This document shows positions 28,101 through 38,128 of a stretch of 64,000 nucleotides of DNA, piece after piece. The notes beneath the pieces were generated by a model, which saw nothing but the letters and a program-made list of their open reading frames with translations, was not told where the DNA came from and searched no databases. A program made the position numbers and the translations under genes. Position 1 is the first letter of the stretch, and each line of letters begins with the position of its first letter. The stretch lies in NCBI GenBank assembly GCA_017481875.1, contig JAFUOP010000016.1:1-64000 (forward strand), given 5' to 3'. This DNA comes from Bacteroidaceae bacterium. Lineage in GTDB: Bacteria > Bacteroidota > Bacteroidia > Bacteroidales > Bacteroidaceae.

Positions 28101-29342
28101 CTATTGGTCTTTATTAAGGAATCTCTTGGTTAGTATCTTCACAGGCACCCACACTGCAGTGAGGCCCACGGCAACCACTGTGCCGAATATGGCAAGAATA
28201 TCTCCCATTTCCACTTTTACCGGGTAGCTGCTGACAATAAAATCGCCTGCATTGTCGCCCAACGTTAGCAGCCCGTATTTCTGTTGCAAAAGGCACGCTG
28301 CAAGCCCGATAATAATTCCGCCAATAGCTCCTATTGTAGAGATAACAGAGCCTTCAAAAACAAAAATGTTTGTTATAATATCATCGGTCGCGCCAAGGGA
28401 GCGCAGTGTTTCCATGTTTTCTCTTTTTTCAATAATGAGCATAGATAATGAGCCTATAATATTGAAGCAAGCAATTAATAGAATAAATGAAAGAAATATG
28501 TAGGAAATGAATTTCTCTATTTTCATTACCTTGAACACATCTTTTTGTTGCTCATACCTGTCCTCTACCAAAAAATCTGAGCCTGTTATGCTTTCAATGT
28601 CGCGCTTTGCTTGTGCCACATTATACCCATCGTTAAGCTTTATCTCAATGCTTGTAGCTTCATTCGGCTTGCGCCCCAAAATATTCCTTGCAAACTTTGC
28701 CGAAGTGAGAATATAGTGGTCGTCGTATTTTGGCTGGTTCATAATGAATGTTACACCCGAGGAGTGCAAGAATCCCTTCTTGAAATTGCTTGCCGGGTTG
28801 CTCATACTCACCTTGCTCCTTCTCTTGGGTGCAAAAATCTCCAATGGTGCAACGTGGTATATTCCACTGTTTAAGCTGCTTACCAGCCCTATGCCGGGCA
28901 CGGCATAGCTGTTTATGCTGTCCTGTAGCGTGAAAGAACCATTGCCTACAAGCGCAGCTTCAATGTTTGTGAGTGCAGTGAAGTTGTCTTCAACACCTTT
29001 TAGCACAATCATCACTTGCCTGCCATTGTATTGTGCCATAGCTTTGTCCTCAACGGCAATGCTTGCTACGGCCACGCAGGGTAATGCCCGCAATTTTGTG
29101 CAGGTTAAGCTGTCTATAGTGAAGCTTTTGCCACGCTCTGCCGTAATCTTAATATCAGGGTCAAATGCCGTGAATTGCTGTGCAACCATCTCTTTGAACC
29201 CGTTAAAAACAGATAGAGTGCATACCATTGCAATGGTGGCAAGTGCTACTCCTGCTATTGCAACGCCCGATATTATGTTAATAACCTGGTGGCTCTTTTT
29301 GGAAAAAAGGTATCGCTTAGCTATGTAAAACGAAAGGTTCAT
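28101..29342 (-). CDS. LolC/LolE-type ABC transporter permease
   Basis: A 413-residue FtsX-family inner-membrane protein: one N-terminal membrane helix (about 22-45), a large periplasmic domain (about 46-270) and three C-terminal helices (ILLIACFNIIGSLSML, GAIGGIIIGLAACLL, TVVAVGLTAVWVP). The family releases lipoproteins from the inner membrane to LolA. No ATPase gene is next to it. Last gene of the methyltransferase, rbfA, permease unit. Confidence 0.88.
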   Translation of the reverse strand: MNLSFYIAKRYLFSKKSHQVINIISGVAIAGVALATIAMVCTLSVFNGFKEMVAQQFTAFDPDIKITAERGKSFTIDSLTCTKLRALPCVAVASIAVEDKAMAQYNGRQVMIVLKGVEDNFTALTNIEAALVGNGSFTLQDSINSYAVPGIGLVSSLNSGIYHVAPLEIFAPKRRSKVSMSNPASNFKKGFLHSSGVTFIMNQPKYDDHYILTSAKFARNILGRKPNEATSIEIKLNDGYNVAQAKRDIESITGSDFLVEDRYEQQKDVFKVMKIEKFISYIFLSFILLIACFNIIGSLSMLIIEKRENMETLRSLGATDDIITNIFVFEGSVISTIGAIGGIIIGLAACLLQQKYGLLTLGDNAGDFIVSSYPVKVEMGDILAIFGTVVAVGLTAVWVPVKILTKRFLNKDQ

Positions 29343-29350
29343 TCTTGGTG

Positions 29351-29686
29351 TCAGTCTTTCAGCAGCTCATCAATGTGCTCGATATAATCGAGAGAGTCAT
29401 CTAAGTAGAAACGAATCTCGGGGATAATCCTCAATTGGTGGCGCACACGGTTTCCCAGCTCAAAACGTATGGCCTTTATATTGTTGTTGAGGTGCTCGAC
29501 AACCTCGTTGCCTTTGTCCGAAGGGAAAACACTTAAATATGCTTTTGCAATGCCCAGGTCGGGGCTTACTCGCACAATGCTTACCGATACCATTATGCCG
29601 CGTGTCTCCTTTGCGAGTTTCAATAATATGTCGCTAAGCTCTTTTTGAATGAGACGCGAAATTTTGTTCTGTCTTGTACTGTCCAT
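29351..29686 (-). CDS. rbfA: Ribosome-binding factor A
   Basis: A 111-residue KH-fold factor that helps mature the 16S rRNA 5' end. The start RQNKISRLIQKELSDIL, then DLGIAKAYLSVFP and PEIRFYLDDSLDY, are diagnostic. It sits 8 bases from both neighbours. Confidence 0.94.
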   Translation of the reverse strand: MDSTRQNKISRLIQKELSDILLKLAKETRGIMVSVSIVRVSPDLGIAKAYLSVFPSDKGNEVVEHLNNNIKAIRFELGNRVRHQLRIIPEIRFYLDDSLDYIEHIDELLKD

Positions 29687-29694
29687 ATTGTAAT

Positions 29695-30330
29695 TTATTT
29701 CTTTCTAATAATTGTAAGTCCATCGCGTAATGGCAAAATAACCTCTTCAACACGTGCGTCGTTGCGCACAAGGTCGTTGAATGCCCTTACACCATTGGTT
29801 TGTGCATCTTGTCGTTTGTCGTCAATCACCCAGCCGTCCCACAACGTGTTGTCGGCAAGAATCCACCCGCCTTCGTTTAAATGGGCGAGTGCGAGTTCGT
29901 AGTAGGCGGTGTATTCGCGTTTGTTGCCATCGATGAACACGAGGTCAAATTTTTCGCCCAACGTAGGTACAATGTCGAGTGCGCTGCCAATGGTGAAAAC
30001 AATCTTGTCGGCAACGGGGGAGCCTTCAATCCACCGACGTGTAAAATCCTCCAACTCATCGTCTATTTCAAATGTGAAGAGCTTGCCATCGCAGTCGAGC
30101 CCTTCGGCCATGCATATTGCCGAATATCCGGTGTATGTGCCTATCTCTAATATACGTTTTGGGCGCATCATCTTCACAAGCAGTTTCAGTAGCCTTCCCT
30201 GCACCTGCCCCGATGCCATATGAGGGTTTATGATTTCTACATTCGTGGCCCTGTACAGCCTGTAAAGGTATTCTCCCTCGGGGCTGCTGTGTGCTGCAAT
30301 ATAGTCGTCAAGCCTGCTGTCGATGCTCAT
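29695..30330 (-). CDS. Class I SAM-dependent O-methyltransferase
   Basis: A 211-residue catechol-O-methyltransferase-like protein. LEIGTYTGYSAICMAE is the SAM-binding motif, and FDLVFIDGNKREY and LADNTLWDG carry the metal ligands. The start MSIDSRLDDY (30330) is preferred, because the promoter box lies between it and an upstream in-frame ATG. It heads the unit with rbfA and the permease. The substrate is unknown. Confidence 0.9.
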   Translation of the reverse strand: MSIDSRLDDYIAAHSSPEGEYLYRLYRATNVEIINPHMASGQVQGRLLKLLVKMMRPKRILEIGTYTGYSAICMAEGLDCDGKLFTFEIDDELEDFTRRWIEGSPVADKIVFTIGSALDIVPTLGEKFDLVFIDGNKREYTAYYELALAHLNEGGWILADNTLWDGWVIDDKRQDAQTNGVRAFNDLVRNDARVEEVILPLRDGLTIIRKK

Positions 30331-30348
30331 AAAGTATTTAATTTTGTG

Positions 30349-30356
30349 CGAAGATA
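30349..30356 (-). promoter_or_regulatory. Candidate -7 box for the methyltransferase operon
   Basis: TATCTTCG on the minus strand, 19 bases before the chosen start codon. It supports that start over the upstream ATG. Confidence 0.45.
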
Positions 30357-30406
30357 CAATAATTAAATGAAAATGAGAAATCACCCTGCTTGTACAAGCT
30401 TTTTTT

Positions 30407-30437
30407 GTTGCTTTTCAATTAATAATTAGTAAATTCG
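30407..30437 (+). promoter_or_regulatory. Candidate promoter of xerD
   Basis: GTTG (30407-30410), 19 bases, then TAAATTCG (30430-30437). It lies just before the xerD start and would give a very short leader. Confidence 0.45.
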
Positions 30438-30451
30438 CGGCGTTGAAAACA

Positions 30452-31417
30452 ATGAAGAGTAGTAGTGAAAATAGCGTGAAAAGCAGTGGCGGGTACGAAA
30501 AGTCGCCCGTCGCCCGCTTTCGCATATATCTGCGTCTCGAAAAATCGCTCTCTCCCAAAACAGTGGAGGCGTATATGAGTGATGTACATAAGTTTAGAGA
30601 ATATTTGCGAGAGGGTGGTAAAGATATGTTGGAAGCTACGCTGGAGGATTTCCGCGCATTCCTGGGCGCACTGAACGACGTGGGTATTCAACCGCGCTCA
30701 CAAGCTCGTATCCTCTCCTCGCTCCGTTCTTTCTATGGATTTTTGCGTGTCGATGGTTTCTTGGAAGCAGACCCGACGGAGCTGCTGCGCACGCCCAAAA
30801 TAGGAGTGCGCTTGCCGGCAGTGCTCACTCTGCAAGAGATTGATAGCATAATTAACAGCATAGACCTTTCTAAGCCCGAGGGGCAGCGCAACCGTGCAAT
30901 GGTTGAAATGCTCTATAGTTGTGGCCTGCGTGTGTCGGAGCTGTGCAATCTTAAACTCCCCGATTTATATCTCTCCGAAGGCTTTGTTCGTGTAACAGGG
31001 AAAGGCAATAAGCAGCGTCTGGTGCCCCTCTCTTCACGTGCTATGGCCGAGCTGAAGGCCTATTTCTGCGACCGTAACCACATTGAAATAAAACCAGGTT
31101 ACGAAGATTTTGTGTTCATTAGTGAACGACGTAAAAAGTCTCTCTCGCGTATAATGGTATTTCATTTCATAAAAGAGCTTGCCGTGCTTGCCGGTGTTTC
31201 AAAAATTATAAGCCCACACACCTTCAGGCACTCTTTTGCTACACATCTTTTGGAGGGTGGTGCCAACCTGCGCATCATACAAGCGATGCTTGGGCACGAA
31301 AGCATTGCAACCACAGAAATATATACACACATAGACCGTACACGCTTGCGTGAGGAGATAATAGAGCATCACCCGCGTAATAGGGCTGGTTTAAATAAAA
31401 AAGTTGAAAAAGTGTGA
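30452..31417 (+). CDS. xerD: Site-specific tyrosine recombinase XerD
   Basis: Resolves chromosome dimers at dif together with XerC. A SAM-like N-terminal DNA-binding domain (about 25-110) precedes the catalytic domain with Arg in YSCGLRVSEL, HTFRHSFATHLLEGG, GHESIATTEIYTH and the nucleophile Tyr near the end. It has 321 residues, with a charged 20-residue N-terminal extension. The setting is housekeeping, not a mobile element. Confidence 0.92.
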   Translation: MKSSSENSVKSSGGYEKSPVARFRIYLRLEKSLSPKTVEAYMSDVHKFREYLREGGKDMLEATLEDFRAFLGALNDVGIQPRSQARILSSLRSFYGFLRVDGFLEADPTELLRTPKIGVRLPAVLTLQEIDSIINSIDLSKPEGQRNRAMVEMLYSCGLRVSELCNLKLPDLYLSEGFVRVTGKGNKQRLVPLSSRAMAELKAYFCDRNHIEIKPGYEDFVFISERRKKSLSRIMVFHFIKELAVLAGVSKIISPHTFRHSFATHLLEGGANLRIIQAMLGHESIATTEIYTHIDRTRLREEIIEHHPRNRAGLNKKVEKV

Positions 31418-31435
31418 TAATCGCCTGTTTTTATA

Positions 31436-31466
31436 TTGGTAGAATAAAGAAATAAGACTATCTTCG
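31436..31466 (+). promoter_or_regulatory. Promoter of the TPR lipoprotein gene
   Basis: TTG (31436-31438), 20 bases, then TATCTTCG (31459-31466), about 40 bases before the start codon. Confidence 0.6.
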
Positions 31467-31505
31467 CATAAATTTTGATAAATAAACAACAATATTATAA
31501 AAACA

Positions 31506-33203
31506 ATGAAAAAATTATCGTTCCTGCTATCTTTATTGGTAGTTATTTTTTGTTCTTGCAGCTCTAAAATGCGCGAGATTCCCGCAGAATATTTTACAGT
31601 AACACCCTCGGTTCTTGAGGTTGTTGGTAGTGAAATTCCCGTAACTATTGACGGAAAGTTTCCTGCGAAGTTCTTTAATAAAAAATCGGTGCTTGTAATT
31701 ACCCCTGTACTTAAATACGATGGAGGTGTAGCTACAGCTGAGTCGGTAACATTCCAAGGTGAGAAGGTGCGTGGTAACAACCGCACAATTCTCTATGACA
31801 AAGGCGGTAACTTTACTATAAAAATGGCCTTTGACTATATTCCCGCAATGGAGAAGTCTTCTCTCTATCTCAAGTTTAGCGTGAAGAAGGGCGACAAAGT
31901 ATATAGCATTCCTGAGGTGAAAATTGCCGATGGCTGTATTGCAACATCGCAGCTCTACCGCACAACAGCAAAGAATGCCAATATTGCATTGGGCGAGGAC
32001 GCTTTCCAGCGTGTTATCAAGCAGGCAAAAGAGGCAAACATCATGTTCCTTATACAGCAGACCAACCTGCGTGCAGCCGAGCTCAACAGTGATGCCATAA
32101 AGGAGCTTACTGCAACAATGAAAGACATTGCTACCGATGTTGAAAACAAGGTAATAGATAATGTGGAGGTATCGGCCTATGCTTCTCCCGATGGTGGAAT
32201 GTCGCTTAACACCGATATTGCAACCGGTCGCGAGAATAACACCTCTTCATATGTGAAAAAGCAGATGGACAAAGCCAAGTTGGAGGGTTATGTCGATGCT
32301 AGCTACACAGCTGAGGATTGGGACGGTTTCCGCGAATTGGTGTCAAAGTCAAATCTTCCCGACAAAGAGATTATTTTGCGTGTGCTTTCAATGTACACCG
32401 AGCCCGAGGAGCGTGAGCAGCAAATAAAGAATATCTCTTCTGTTTATAGCGACTTGGCCGATGAAATTTTGCCACAATTGCGTCGTGCACGCATCACACT
32501 CAACTACCAACTTATCGGCCGTTCCGACGATGAGATTGTGGAGCAGTTTGCCGCAGATCCCAAGGTTCTTTCTCTCGAAGAGATTCTCTATTCGGCAATA
32601 CTCACCGATGACGTAAATGAGAAAGAGAAAATCTATAAAACAGCAACAACTCTCTATCCCGCCGACTATCGCGGTTACAACAACCTTGGCGTGCTTGCAT
32701 ACAACGCCGGTGACTACACCACAGCAGCCGACTACTTTGCACAGGCTGCTAACGTAGATAAAAAAGCTCCCGAGGTAAATGTAAACCTTGGATATATGGA
32801 GCTCTTGAAGGGTAATGTTGCCGCAGCCGAGTCTTATATGGCACTTGGTGCCGGTGCAAAGGCCGGTGATGAGGCTCTTGGCAACCTTTACATAGCACAA
32901 GGCTTGTATGGTCGCGCTGCTTATATGCTTGAGAAGAATGCAACTAATAGCACAGCATTGGCACAGTTGCTCGATGGCGATTACAGCGTAGCTAAAAAGA
33001 CTATAGCTTCTATTAAAGAGCCCGATGCTACAACACATTATATAAAGGCTGTTCTTGGTGCACGTACCGGTAATGCAGCACTCATCTACGATGGTTTGAG
33101 AAATGCTGTTAAGCTCGATCCTTCTTTGGCTGCTAAAGCTCTCACCGACCTTGAATTTGCAAAATACGCAAACGATTCAGCATTTAAGTCAATCTTTAAA
33201 TAG
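31506..33203 (+). CDS. TPR-containing lipoprotein
   Basis: A 565-residue lipoprotein (MKKLSFLLSL, FCSC). Residues about 20-140 are a beta-rich domain (YFTVTPSVLEVVG onward). About 170-330 is a mixed region holding VEVSAYASPDGGMSLN, which looks like an OmpA-type peptidoglycan-binding turn. From about 365 on there are TPR repeats (YRGYNNLGVLAYNAGDYTTAA, VNVNLGYMELLKGNVAAAESY). Bacteroidales carry close relatives of unknown function; a scaffold at the cell envelope is a fair guess. The dprA start overlaps its stop by one base. Confidence 0.82.
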   Translation: MKKLSFLLSLLVVIFCSCSSKMREIPAEYFTVTPSVLEVVGSEIPVTIDGKFPAKFFNKKSVLVITPVLKYDGGVATAESVTFQGEKVRGNNRTILYDKGGNFTIKMAFDYIPAMEKSSLYLKFSVKKGDKVYSIPEVKIADGCIATSQLYRTTAKNANIALGEDAFQRVIKQAKEANIMFLIQQTNLRAAELNSDAIKELTATMKDIATDVENKVIDNVEVSAYASPDGGMSLNTDIATGRENNTSSYVKKQMDKAKLEGYVDASYTAEDWDGFRELVSKSNLPDKEIILRVLSMYTEPEEREQQIKNISSVYSDLADEILPQLRRARITLNYQLIGRSDDEIVEQFAADPKVLSLEEILYSAILTDDVNEKEKIYKTATTLYPADYRGYNNLGVLAYNAGDYTTAADYFAQAANVDKKAPEVNVNLGYMELLKGNVAAAESYMALGAGAKAGDEALGNLYIAQGLYGRAAYMLEKNATNSTALAQLLDGDYSVAKKTIASIKEPDATTHYIKAVLGARTGNAALIYDGLRNAVKLDPSLAAKALTDLEFAKYANDSAFKSIFK

Positions 33204-34330
33204 TGGCCAATAATGCTATAATAAACGAGCAGGTTTGTGTGCTTGCCCTTTCGAGGGTGCAGGTACACAAGCCTGCTCTTCTTCGTCAAATAATGGATAT
33301 TGCGGGTAGTGCAAAAGAACTGTTCGACAACCTGCAATATATAAATGACATTCTTCCCGGGGTGTCTCCAACTCTTGTAGAAGCTTTGAAGGCTCCCGAA
33401 ACAATGGAGCGTGCAAAGCGTGAAATGGATTTCTTGTCGTTAAAAGGTATAAAACTTATCTGCTTGAACGACAGCGACTATCCTGCTCGTCTTTTTGAGT
33501 GCTGCGACGCTCCCATAGCTCTCTACTCCTTGGGTAATATACCTTTTAATGCAAAACATATAGTATCTATAGTGGGTACTCGCCACGCAACAGAGTACGG
33601 CAAAGAGCTTTGCCGTAGTTTTGTGCGCGACCTTGCACGTTTGTTGCCCGGTACTCTTGTGGTCAGCGGTTTGGCCTATGGCATAGATATCTGTGCTCAT
33701 CGTGCTGCGCTTGAGGCCGGCTTGCCCACTGTGGGCGTGCTTGCTCACGGGCTCGATATGATATACCCGCAGGCACACCGTTCTGTGGCAAAAAATATGA
33801 TAGAACAAGGTGGTGGGCTTCTCACGGAATTTATGAGTGAAACAAACCCATTGCCACCATTTTTTGTACAGCGGAACAGAATAGTTGCCGGTATGGCCGA
33901 TGCAACAGTTGTAGTGGAGTCGGCATCAAAAGGCGGTTCTCTCATCACTGCATCTATGGCGCAAGGCTACTCGCGCGACTGCTTTGCATTCCCCGGGCGC
34001 GTGAACGACCAATACTCTTGTGGTTGTAATGAACTTGTTGCCCGCAACCGAGCTGCCCTCATAACCTCGGCTTACGATTTTGTGGAGGCTATGAATTGGG
34101 GTGGTGGCACGGCAAAGAAAGAGTACCAGGCAGAAATTTTTCCGCAATTTACACAGCAAGAAGAGACTGTGATTAAATTGCTTAAATCAAACTCCGATGG
34201 TTTGCAGATAAATCAGTTGGTTGTGCAGGCCGATATGCCCATTAACGAGCTTATGCCATTGCTGTTCAATATGGAGATGAAAGGGTATGTTAAGGCCGTT
34301 GCCGGTGGCTGCTATCGTGCTGTTATATGA
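33203..34330 (+). CDS. dprA: DNA processing protein DprA
   Basis: Loads RecA on incoming single-stranded DNA. A GTG start overlapping the previous stop by one base gives 375 residues and the normal N-terminal SAM-like domain. The Rossmann core shows VGTRHATEYG, SGLAYGIDICAHR, AHGLDMIYPQ, QRNRIVAGMAD and SKGGSLITA. A C-terminal winged helix (about 315-375) follows. ATG codons downstream would remove conserved residues. Confidence 0.92.
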   Translation: MANNAIINEQVCVLALSRVQVHKPALLRQIMDIAGSAKELFDNLQYINDILPGVSPTLVEALKAPETMERAKREMDFLSLKGIKLICLNDSDYPARLFECCDAPIALYSLGNIPFNAKHIVSIVGTRHATEYGKELCRSFVRDLARLLPGTLVVSGLAYGIDICAHRAALEAGLPTVGVLAHGLDMIYPQAHRSVAKNMIEQGGGLLTEFMSETNPLPPFFVQRNRIVAGMADATVVVESASKGGSLITASMAQGYSRDCFAFPGRVNDQYSCGCNELVARNRAALITSAYDFVEAMNWGGGTAKKEYQAEIFPQFTQQEETVIKLLKSNSDGLQINQLVVQADMPINELMPLLFNMEMKGYVKAVAGGCYRAVI

Positions 34331-34413
34331 TACTTTTGAAGGGCTGAGTTGTTGTTTCTTTAAATACGTTAGCTCTCTGTTCTTGTGCAGGCGTGTTAAT
34401 ATTGTGCTCTGTT

Positions 34414-34447
34414 TTTGGATACCTTTGAAAAAATATCACTATCTTCG
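34414..34447 (+). promoter_or_regulatory. Candidate promoter region of hflX, perhaps two overlapping
   Basis: TATCTTCG (34440-34447) with TTTG 22 bases before it (34414-34417), and a second -7-like TACCTTTG at 34420-34427. The start codon is at 34473. Confidence 0.5.
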
Positions 34448-34472
34448 CATAGAAAACGAATAGAATTGTTTA

Positions 34473-35735
34473 ATGAAAGAATTTGTAATATCTACCACCA
34501 AAAAGGAGACTGCCATTCTTGTGGGCCTTATAACCTCCACACAGAACGAGCGCAAGACCAACGAGTACCTCGATGAGCTTGAATTCCTCGCTCAAACAGC
34601 AGGTGCCGAGGTGGTGAAACGTTTCACGCAACGCTTGGAGCACCCACACTCGGCAACATATGTGGGCAGCGGCAAACTTGTAGAGATAGCCGAGTATGTT
34701 GAAATGCGCAAAGATACCGACGAAGAAATTGGTATGGTTATCTTTGACGACGAGCTATCGGCAAAGCAGTTGCGCAATATTGAAAAAGAACTTAAAATAA
34801 AGATACTCGACCGCACATCACTAATATTGGATATATTTGCTATGCGTGCACAAACCGCACACGCCAAGGTGCAGGTGGAGCTTGCGCAATACAAATATAT
34901 GCTCCCCCGCTTGCAACGTTTGTGGACTCACCTTGAACGCCAAGGTGGTGGCTCGGGTAGTGGCAAGGGTGGCAGCGTGGGCCTTCGTGGCCCGGGTGAG
35001 ACACAGCTTGAGATGGACCGTCGTATAATCCTCGGGCGTATGTCGTTGCTCAAAGAGCAATTGGCACAAATAGACCGCCAGAAGTCCATTCAGCGCAAGA
35101 ACCGTGGCCGTCTTATTCGTGTGGCACTTGTGGGCTATACAAATGTGGGAAAATCAACACTTATGAATCTGCTTGCCAAGAGCGAGGTGTTTGCCGAAAA
35201 CAAGCTCTTTGCAACACTCGACACCACAGTGCGTAAAGTGATAATAGAAAACCTCCCGTTCTTGCTTTCCGACACGGTAGGTTTCATACGCAAGCTACCC
35301 ACCGACCTTGTAGAGTCTTTTAAATCAACCCTCGACGAGGTACGCGAGGCCGACCTGCTCTTGCACGTGGTAGATATATCACACCCCGAGTTTGAGGACC
35401 AGATAGCCGTTGTGAACAAAACTCTTGCCGACCTTAACTGTGGCGACAAGCCAATGATGGTTGTATTTAACAAAATAGATGCATTTACATATGTGCAGAA
35501 GGAAGAAGACGACCTCACGCCCAAAACACGTGAGAATCTCAGTCTTGACGAGTTAAAAACGTCGTGGCTCTCGAAACTTGCCGATAACTGCATCTTTATA
35601 TCGGCACGCGAGCGCAGCAACATCGACGACCTTAAAGATATAATATACAAACGAGTGTGCGAGTTACACGTTCAAAAATACCCCTATAACGACTTCCTCT
35701 ATCAAACATACGACGAGGAGCAGTGGAAAGAGTAA
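34473..35735 (+). CDS. hflX: GTPase HflX
   Basis: Ribosome-associated GTPase that splits stalled or heat-damaged ribosomes. The N-terminal HflX domain (SATYVGSGKLVEIAEYV, IFDDELSAKQLRN) leads to the glycine-rich GGGSGSGKGG linker and GPGETQLEMDRR. The G domain has GYTNVGKST, DTVGFIRKLP and FNKID. Length 420 is normal. Fumarase follows by 32 bases. Confidence 0.95.
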   Translation: MKEFVISTTKKETAILVGLITSTQNERKTNEYLDELEFLAQTAGAEVVKRFTQRLEHPHSATYVGSGKLVEIAEYVEMRKDTDEEIGMVIFDDELSAKQLRNIEKELKIKILDRTSLILDIFAMRAQTAHAKVQVELAQYKYMLPRLQRLWTHLERQGGGSGSGKGGSVGLRGPGETQLEMDRRIILGRMSLLKEQLAQIDRQKSIQRKNRGRLIRVALVGYTNVGKSTLMNLLAKSEVFAENKLFATLDTTVRKVIIENLPFLLSDTVGFIRKLPTDLVESFKSTLDEVREADLLLHVVDISHPEFEDQIAVVNKTLADLNCGDKPMMVVFNKIDAFTYVQKEEDDLTPKTRENLSLDELKTSWLSKLADNCIFISARERSNIDDLKDIIYKRVCELHVQKYPYNDFLYQTYDEEQWKE

Positions 35736-35767
35736 AAATAATTTGTTAAACATAAAAATAGAAAACT

Positions 35768-37411
35768 ATGGCAGCAATTCCCGAATTTAAGTATGCCCAT
35801 ATGTTCCAGCAGGGCAAAGACACTACAGAGTACTATCTCCTCTCAAAAGAGGGTGTGTCGGTGGGCGAGTTTGAGGGTAAACCCATATTGAAAGTTACCC
35901 CCGAAGCATTGACCCTTATGTCGCGCACAGCGTTCCGCGATGTGTCGTTTATGCTCCGTCGCTCGCACAACGAGCAGGTGGCAAAAATTCTCACCGACCC
36001 CGAGGCGAGTGAGAACGATAAATATGTGGCACTCACATTTTTGCGTAATGCCGAGGTAGCTTGCAAAGGCCTGTTGCCTTTGTGCCAGGACACAGGCACC
36101 GCTATCATTCACGGTGAGAAGGGTCAGCAGGTGTGGACAGGCTTCTGCGACGAGGAGGCTCTTGCACGTGGTGTATATGACACATACACACAAGAAAACC
36201 TTCGCTACAGCCAGAATGCTCCTCTTAATATGTACGACGAGGTAAACACACGTTGCAACCTCCCTGCGCAGATAGATTTGGAGGCTACCGAGGGTATGGA
36301 GTACCGCTTCCTTATGGTAACAAAGGGTGGTGGTTCTGCCAATAAAACATATCTCTATCAAGAGACAAAGGCTTTGCTTAACCCTGCAACACTTGTTCCT
36401 TTCCTCGTGGAAAAAATGAAGAGCCTGGGTACAGCAGCCTGCCCCCCTTACCACATTGCATTTGTAATAGGTGGAACATCGGCCGAGAAGAACCTCCTTA
36501 CCGTTAAACTTGCATCTACACATTTCTATGATAATCTACCCACAACGGGCGACGAGACAGGCCGTGCCTTCCGCGATATTGAGCTGGAAAAACAACTGCT
36601 CGACGAGGCTCACCGCATAGGCCTTGGTGCACAGTTCGGTGGTAAATACCTTGCTCACGACATTCGTGTTGTTCGTCTGCCCCGTCACGGAGCAAGCTGC
36701 CCCGTGGGTATGGGTGTGAGCTGTTCGGCCGACCGCAATATAAAAGCAAAAATCAACAAGGACGGTATCTGGATTGAAAAACTCGACGACCAGCCTGCTA
36801 CACTCATTCCCGAGGAGCTGCGCAACGCAGGCGAGGGCGACATCGTGCGCGTAGATCTCAACCGCCCGATGAAAGAGGTTTGTGCACAGTTGTCGCAGTA
36901 CCCCATAGCCACACGCCTGTCGCTCAACGGTACAATAATCGTTGGTCGCGACATTGCTCATGCAAAACTCAAAGAGCGTATCGACCGTGGTGAGGGCCTT
37001 CCCCAGTACATAAAAGACCACCCCATCTACTACGCAGGCCCTGCAAAAACTCCCGCCGGAATGCCTTGTGGCTCTATGGGCCCCACTACTGCAGGCCGTA
37101 TGGACTCTTACGTCGATTTGTTCCAGGAGAATGGCGGTTCAATGATTATGCTTGCCAAGGGTAACCGTAGCCAGCAGGTAACAGACGCTTGTAAAAAGCA
37201 CGGTGGTTTCTACCTTGGTTCAATAGGTGGTCCCGCAGCTATTCTTGCACAGAACAACATTAAGAGCATCGAGTGCGTTGAATATCCCGAGCTTGGTATG
37301 GAGGCTATCTGGAAAATCGAGGTTGAGGACTTCCCCGCATTCATCTTGGTAGATGACAAGGGCAACGATTTCTTCAAGCAGATAAAACCCCGCTGTGCTG
37401 GTTGCAAGTAA
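35768..37411 (+). CDS. Class I (iron-sulfur) fumarate hydratase
   Basis: Interconverts fumarate and malate with an oxygen-sensitive [4Fe-4S] cluster. It has 547 residues with the N-terminal ([30 protein letters not shown]) and C-terminal ([15 protein letters not shown]) domains fused, as in FumA/FumB. Cys residues in PLCQDTG, SCSADRN and MPCGSMG are the cluster candidates. The enzyme suits the reductive fumarate branch of gut Bacteroidales. Confidence 0.95.
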   Translation: MAAIPEFKYAHMFQQGKDTTEYYLLSKEGVSVGEFEGKPILKVTPEALTLMSRTAFRDVSFMLRRSHNEQVAKILTDPEASENDKYVALTFLRNAEVACKGLLPLCQDTGTAIIHGEKGQQVWTGFCDEEALARGVYDTYTQENLRYSQNAPLNMYDEVNTRCNLPAQIDLEATEGMEYRFLMVTKGGGSANKTYLYQETKALLNPATLVPFLVEKMKSLGTAACPPYHIAFVIGGTSAEKNLLTVKLASTHFYDNLPTTGDETGRAFRDIELEKQLLDEAHRIGLGAQFGGKYLAHDIRVVRLPRHGASCPVGMGVSCSADRNIKAKINKDGIWIEKLDDQPATLIPEELRNAGEGDIVRVDLNRPMKEVCAQLSQYPIATRLSLNGTIIVGRDIAHAKLKERIDRGEGLPQYIKDHPIYYAGPAKTPAGMPCGSMGPTTAGRMDSYVDLFQENGGSMIMLAKGNRSQQVTDACKKHGGFYLGSIGGPAAILAQNNIKSIECVEYPELGMEAIWKIEVEDFPAFILVDDKGNDFFKQIKPRCAGCK

Positions 37412-37509
37412 AATTTGAAATTTTAAGATTTATTTTGAGAGAAACTATTGCAACTATTCCAAAAAAGTGCGATAATTGCAAAGGATAAACAATTTAACAA
37501 TTAAGGATT

Positions 37510-38049
37510 ATGGACAAATCATTGAAAGGAACAAAGACCGAGGCTAACTTGTGGGCAGCGTTTGCAGGTGAGAGCCAGGCACGTAATAAATATACATATT
37601 ACGCAAGCAAAGCAAAGAAAGATGGTTTTGAGCAGATAGCAGCTATCTTCCAAGAGACTGCCGACCAAGAGAAGGAGCACGCAAAATTGTGGTTCAAGCT
37701 GGTACACGGCATCGAGGGTACAGCCGAGAACCTTGTAGATGCAGCCGCAGGTGAGAACTATGAGTGGACCGATATGTACCCCACAATGGCCAAAGAGGCC
37801 CGCGAGGAGGGCTTTATGGAAATTGCAGCAATGTTTGAAATGGTAGCAAAGGTTGAGGCTGCTCACGAGGAGCGTTATAAAAAGCTCTTGCAGAACGTTC
37901 AAGGTGGCGTGGTATTCAGCCGCGACAACGACTGCATCTGGCAGTGCCGCAATTGTGGCCACTTGCACTTTGGCAAAATGGCTCCCGAAATGTGCCCCGT
38001 ATGCGCTCACCCCAAAGCATACTTCCAAATTAAGCCCGAGAATTATTAA
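37510..38049 (+). CDS. rbr: Rubrerythrin
   Basis: Non-haem diiron peroxidase that reduces hydrogen peroxide. The ferritin-like N-terminal four-helix domain carries the Glu/His iron ligands ([30 protein letters not shown]). The C-terminal rubredoxin module has CRNCG and CPVCAHP. It has 179 residues. Single-gene unit ending in a long perfect hairpin. It pairs functionally with the flavodiiron protein at 56.5 kb. Confidence 0.96.
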   Translation: MDKSLKGTKTEANLWAAFAGESQARNKYTYYASKAKKDGFEQIAAIFQETADQEKEHAKLWFKLVHGIEGTAENLVDAAAGENYEWTDMYPTMAKEAREEGFMEIAAMFEMVAKVEAAHEERYKKLLQNVQGGVVFSRDNDCIWQCRNCGHLHFGKMAPEMCPVCAHPKAYFQIKPENY

Positions 38050-38056
38050 TTTCTCT

Positions 38057-38106
38057 TATATAAACAAGGAGGTGGCTTGCATTGCAAGCCACCTCCTTGT
38101 TTATAT
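38057..38106. terminator. Long perfect inverted repeat after rubrerythrin
   Basis: Arms 38057-38081 and 38082-38106 are exact complements, forming a 50-bp palindrome with almost no loop. It is placed to end rubrerythrin from one side and the small minus-strand gene from the other. No T run of the usual kind follows, but the flank is A/T-rich. A 10-bp sequence is repeated in tandem at 38101-38120. Confidence 0.75.
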
Positions 38107-38128
38107 ACCTTTATATACCTTTGTGTTT

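Noticed and set aside
30452-31417. Tyrosine recombinase as integrase of a mobile element
   Set aside because: Sequence and setting are those of housekeeping XerD, with no tRNA, repeats or cargo around it.
36536-37021. 161-codon minus-strand frame in the fumarase gene
   Set aside because: Antisense to a conserved fumarase region; Cys/Val-rich product with no family features.
38101-38120. Two tandem copies of a 10-bp A/T-rich sequence, considered as the start of a repeat array
   Set aside because: Only two copies and no spacers, so neither a CRISPR nor a satellite array.
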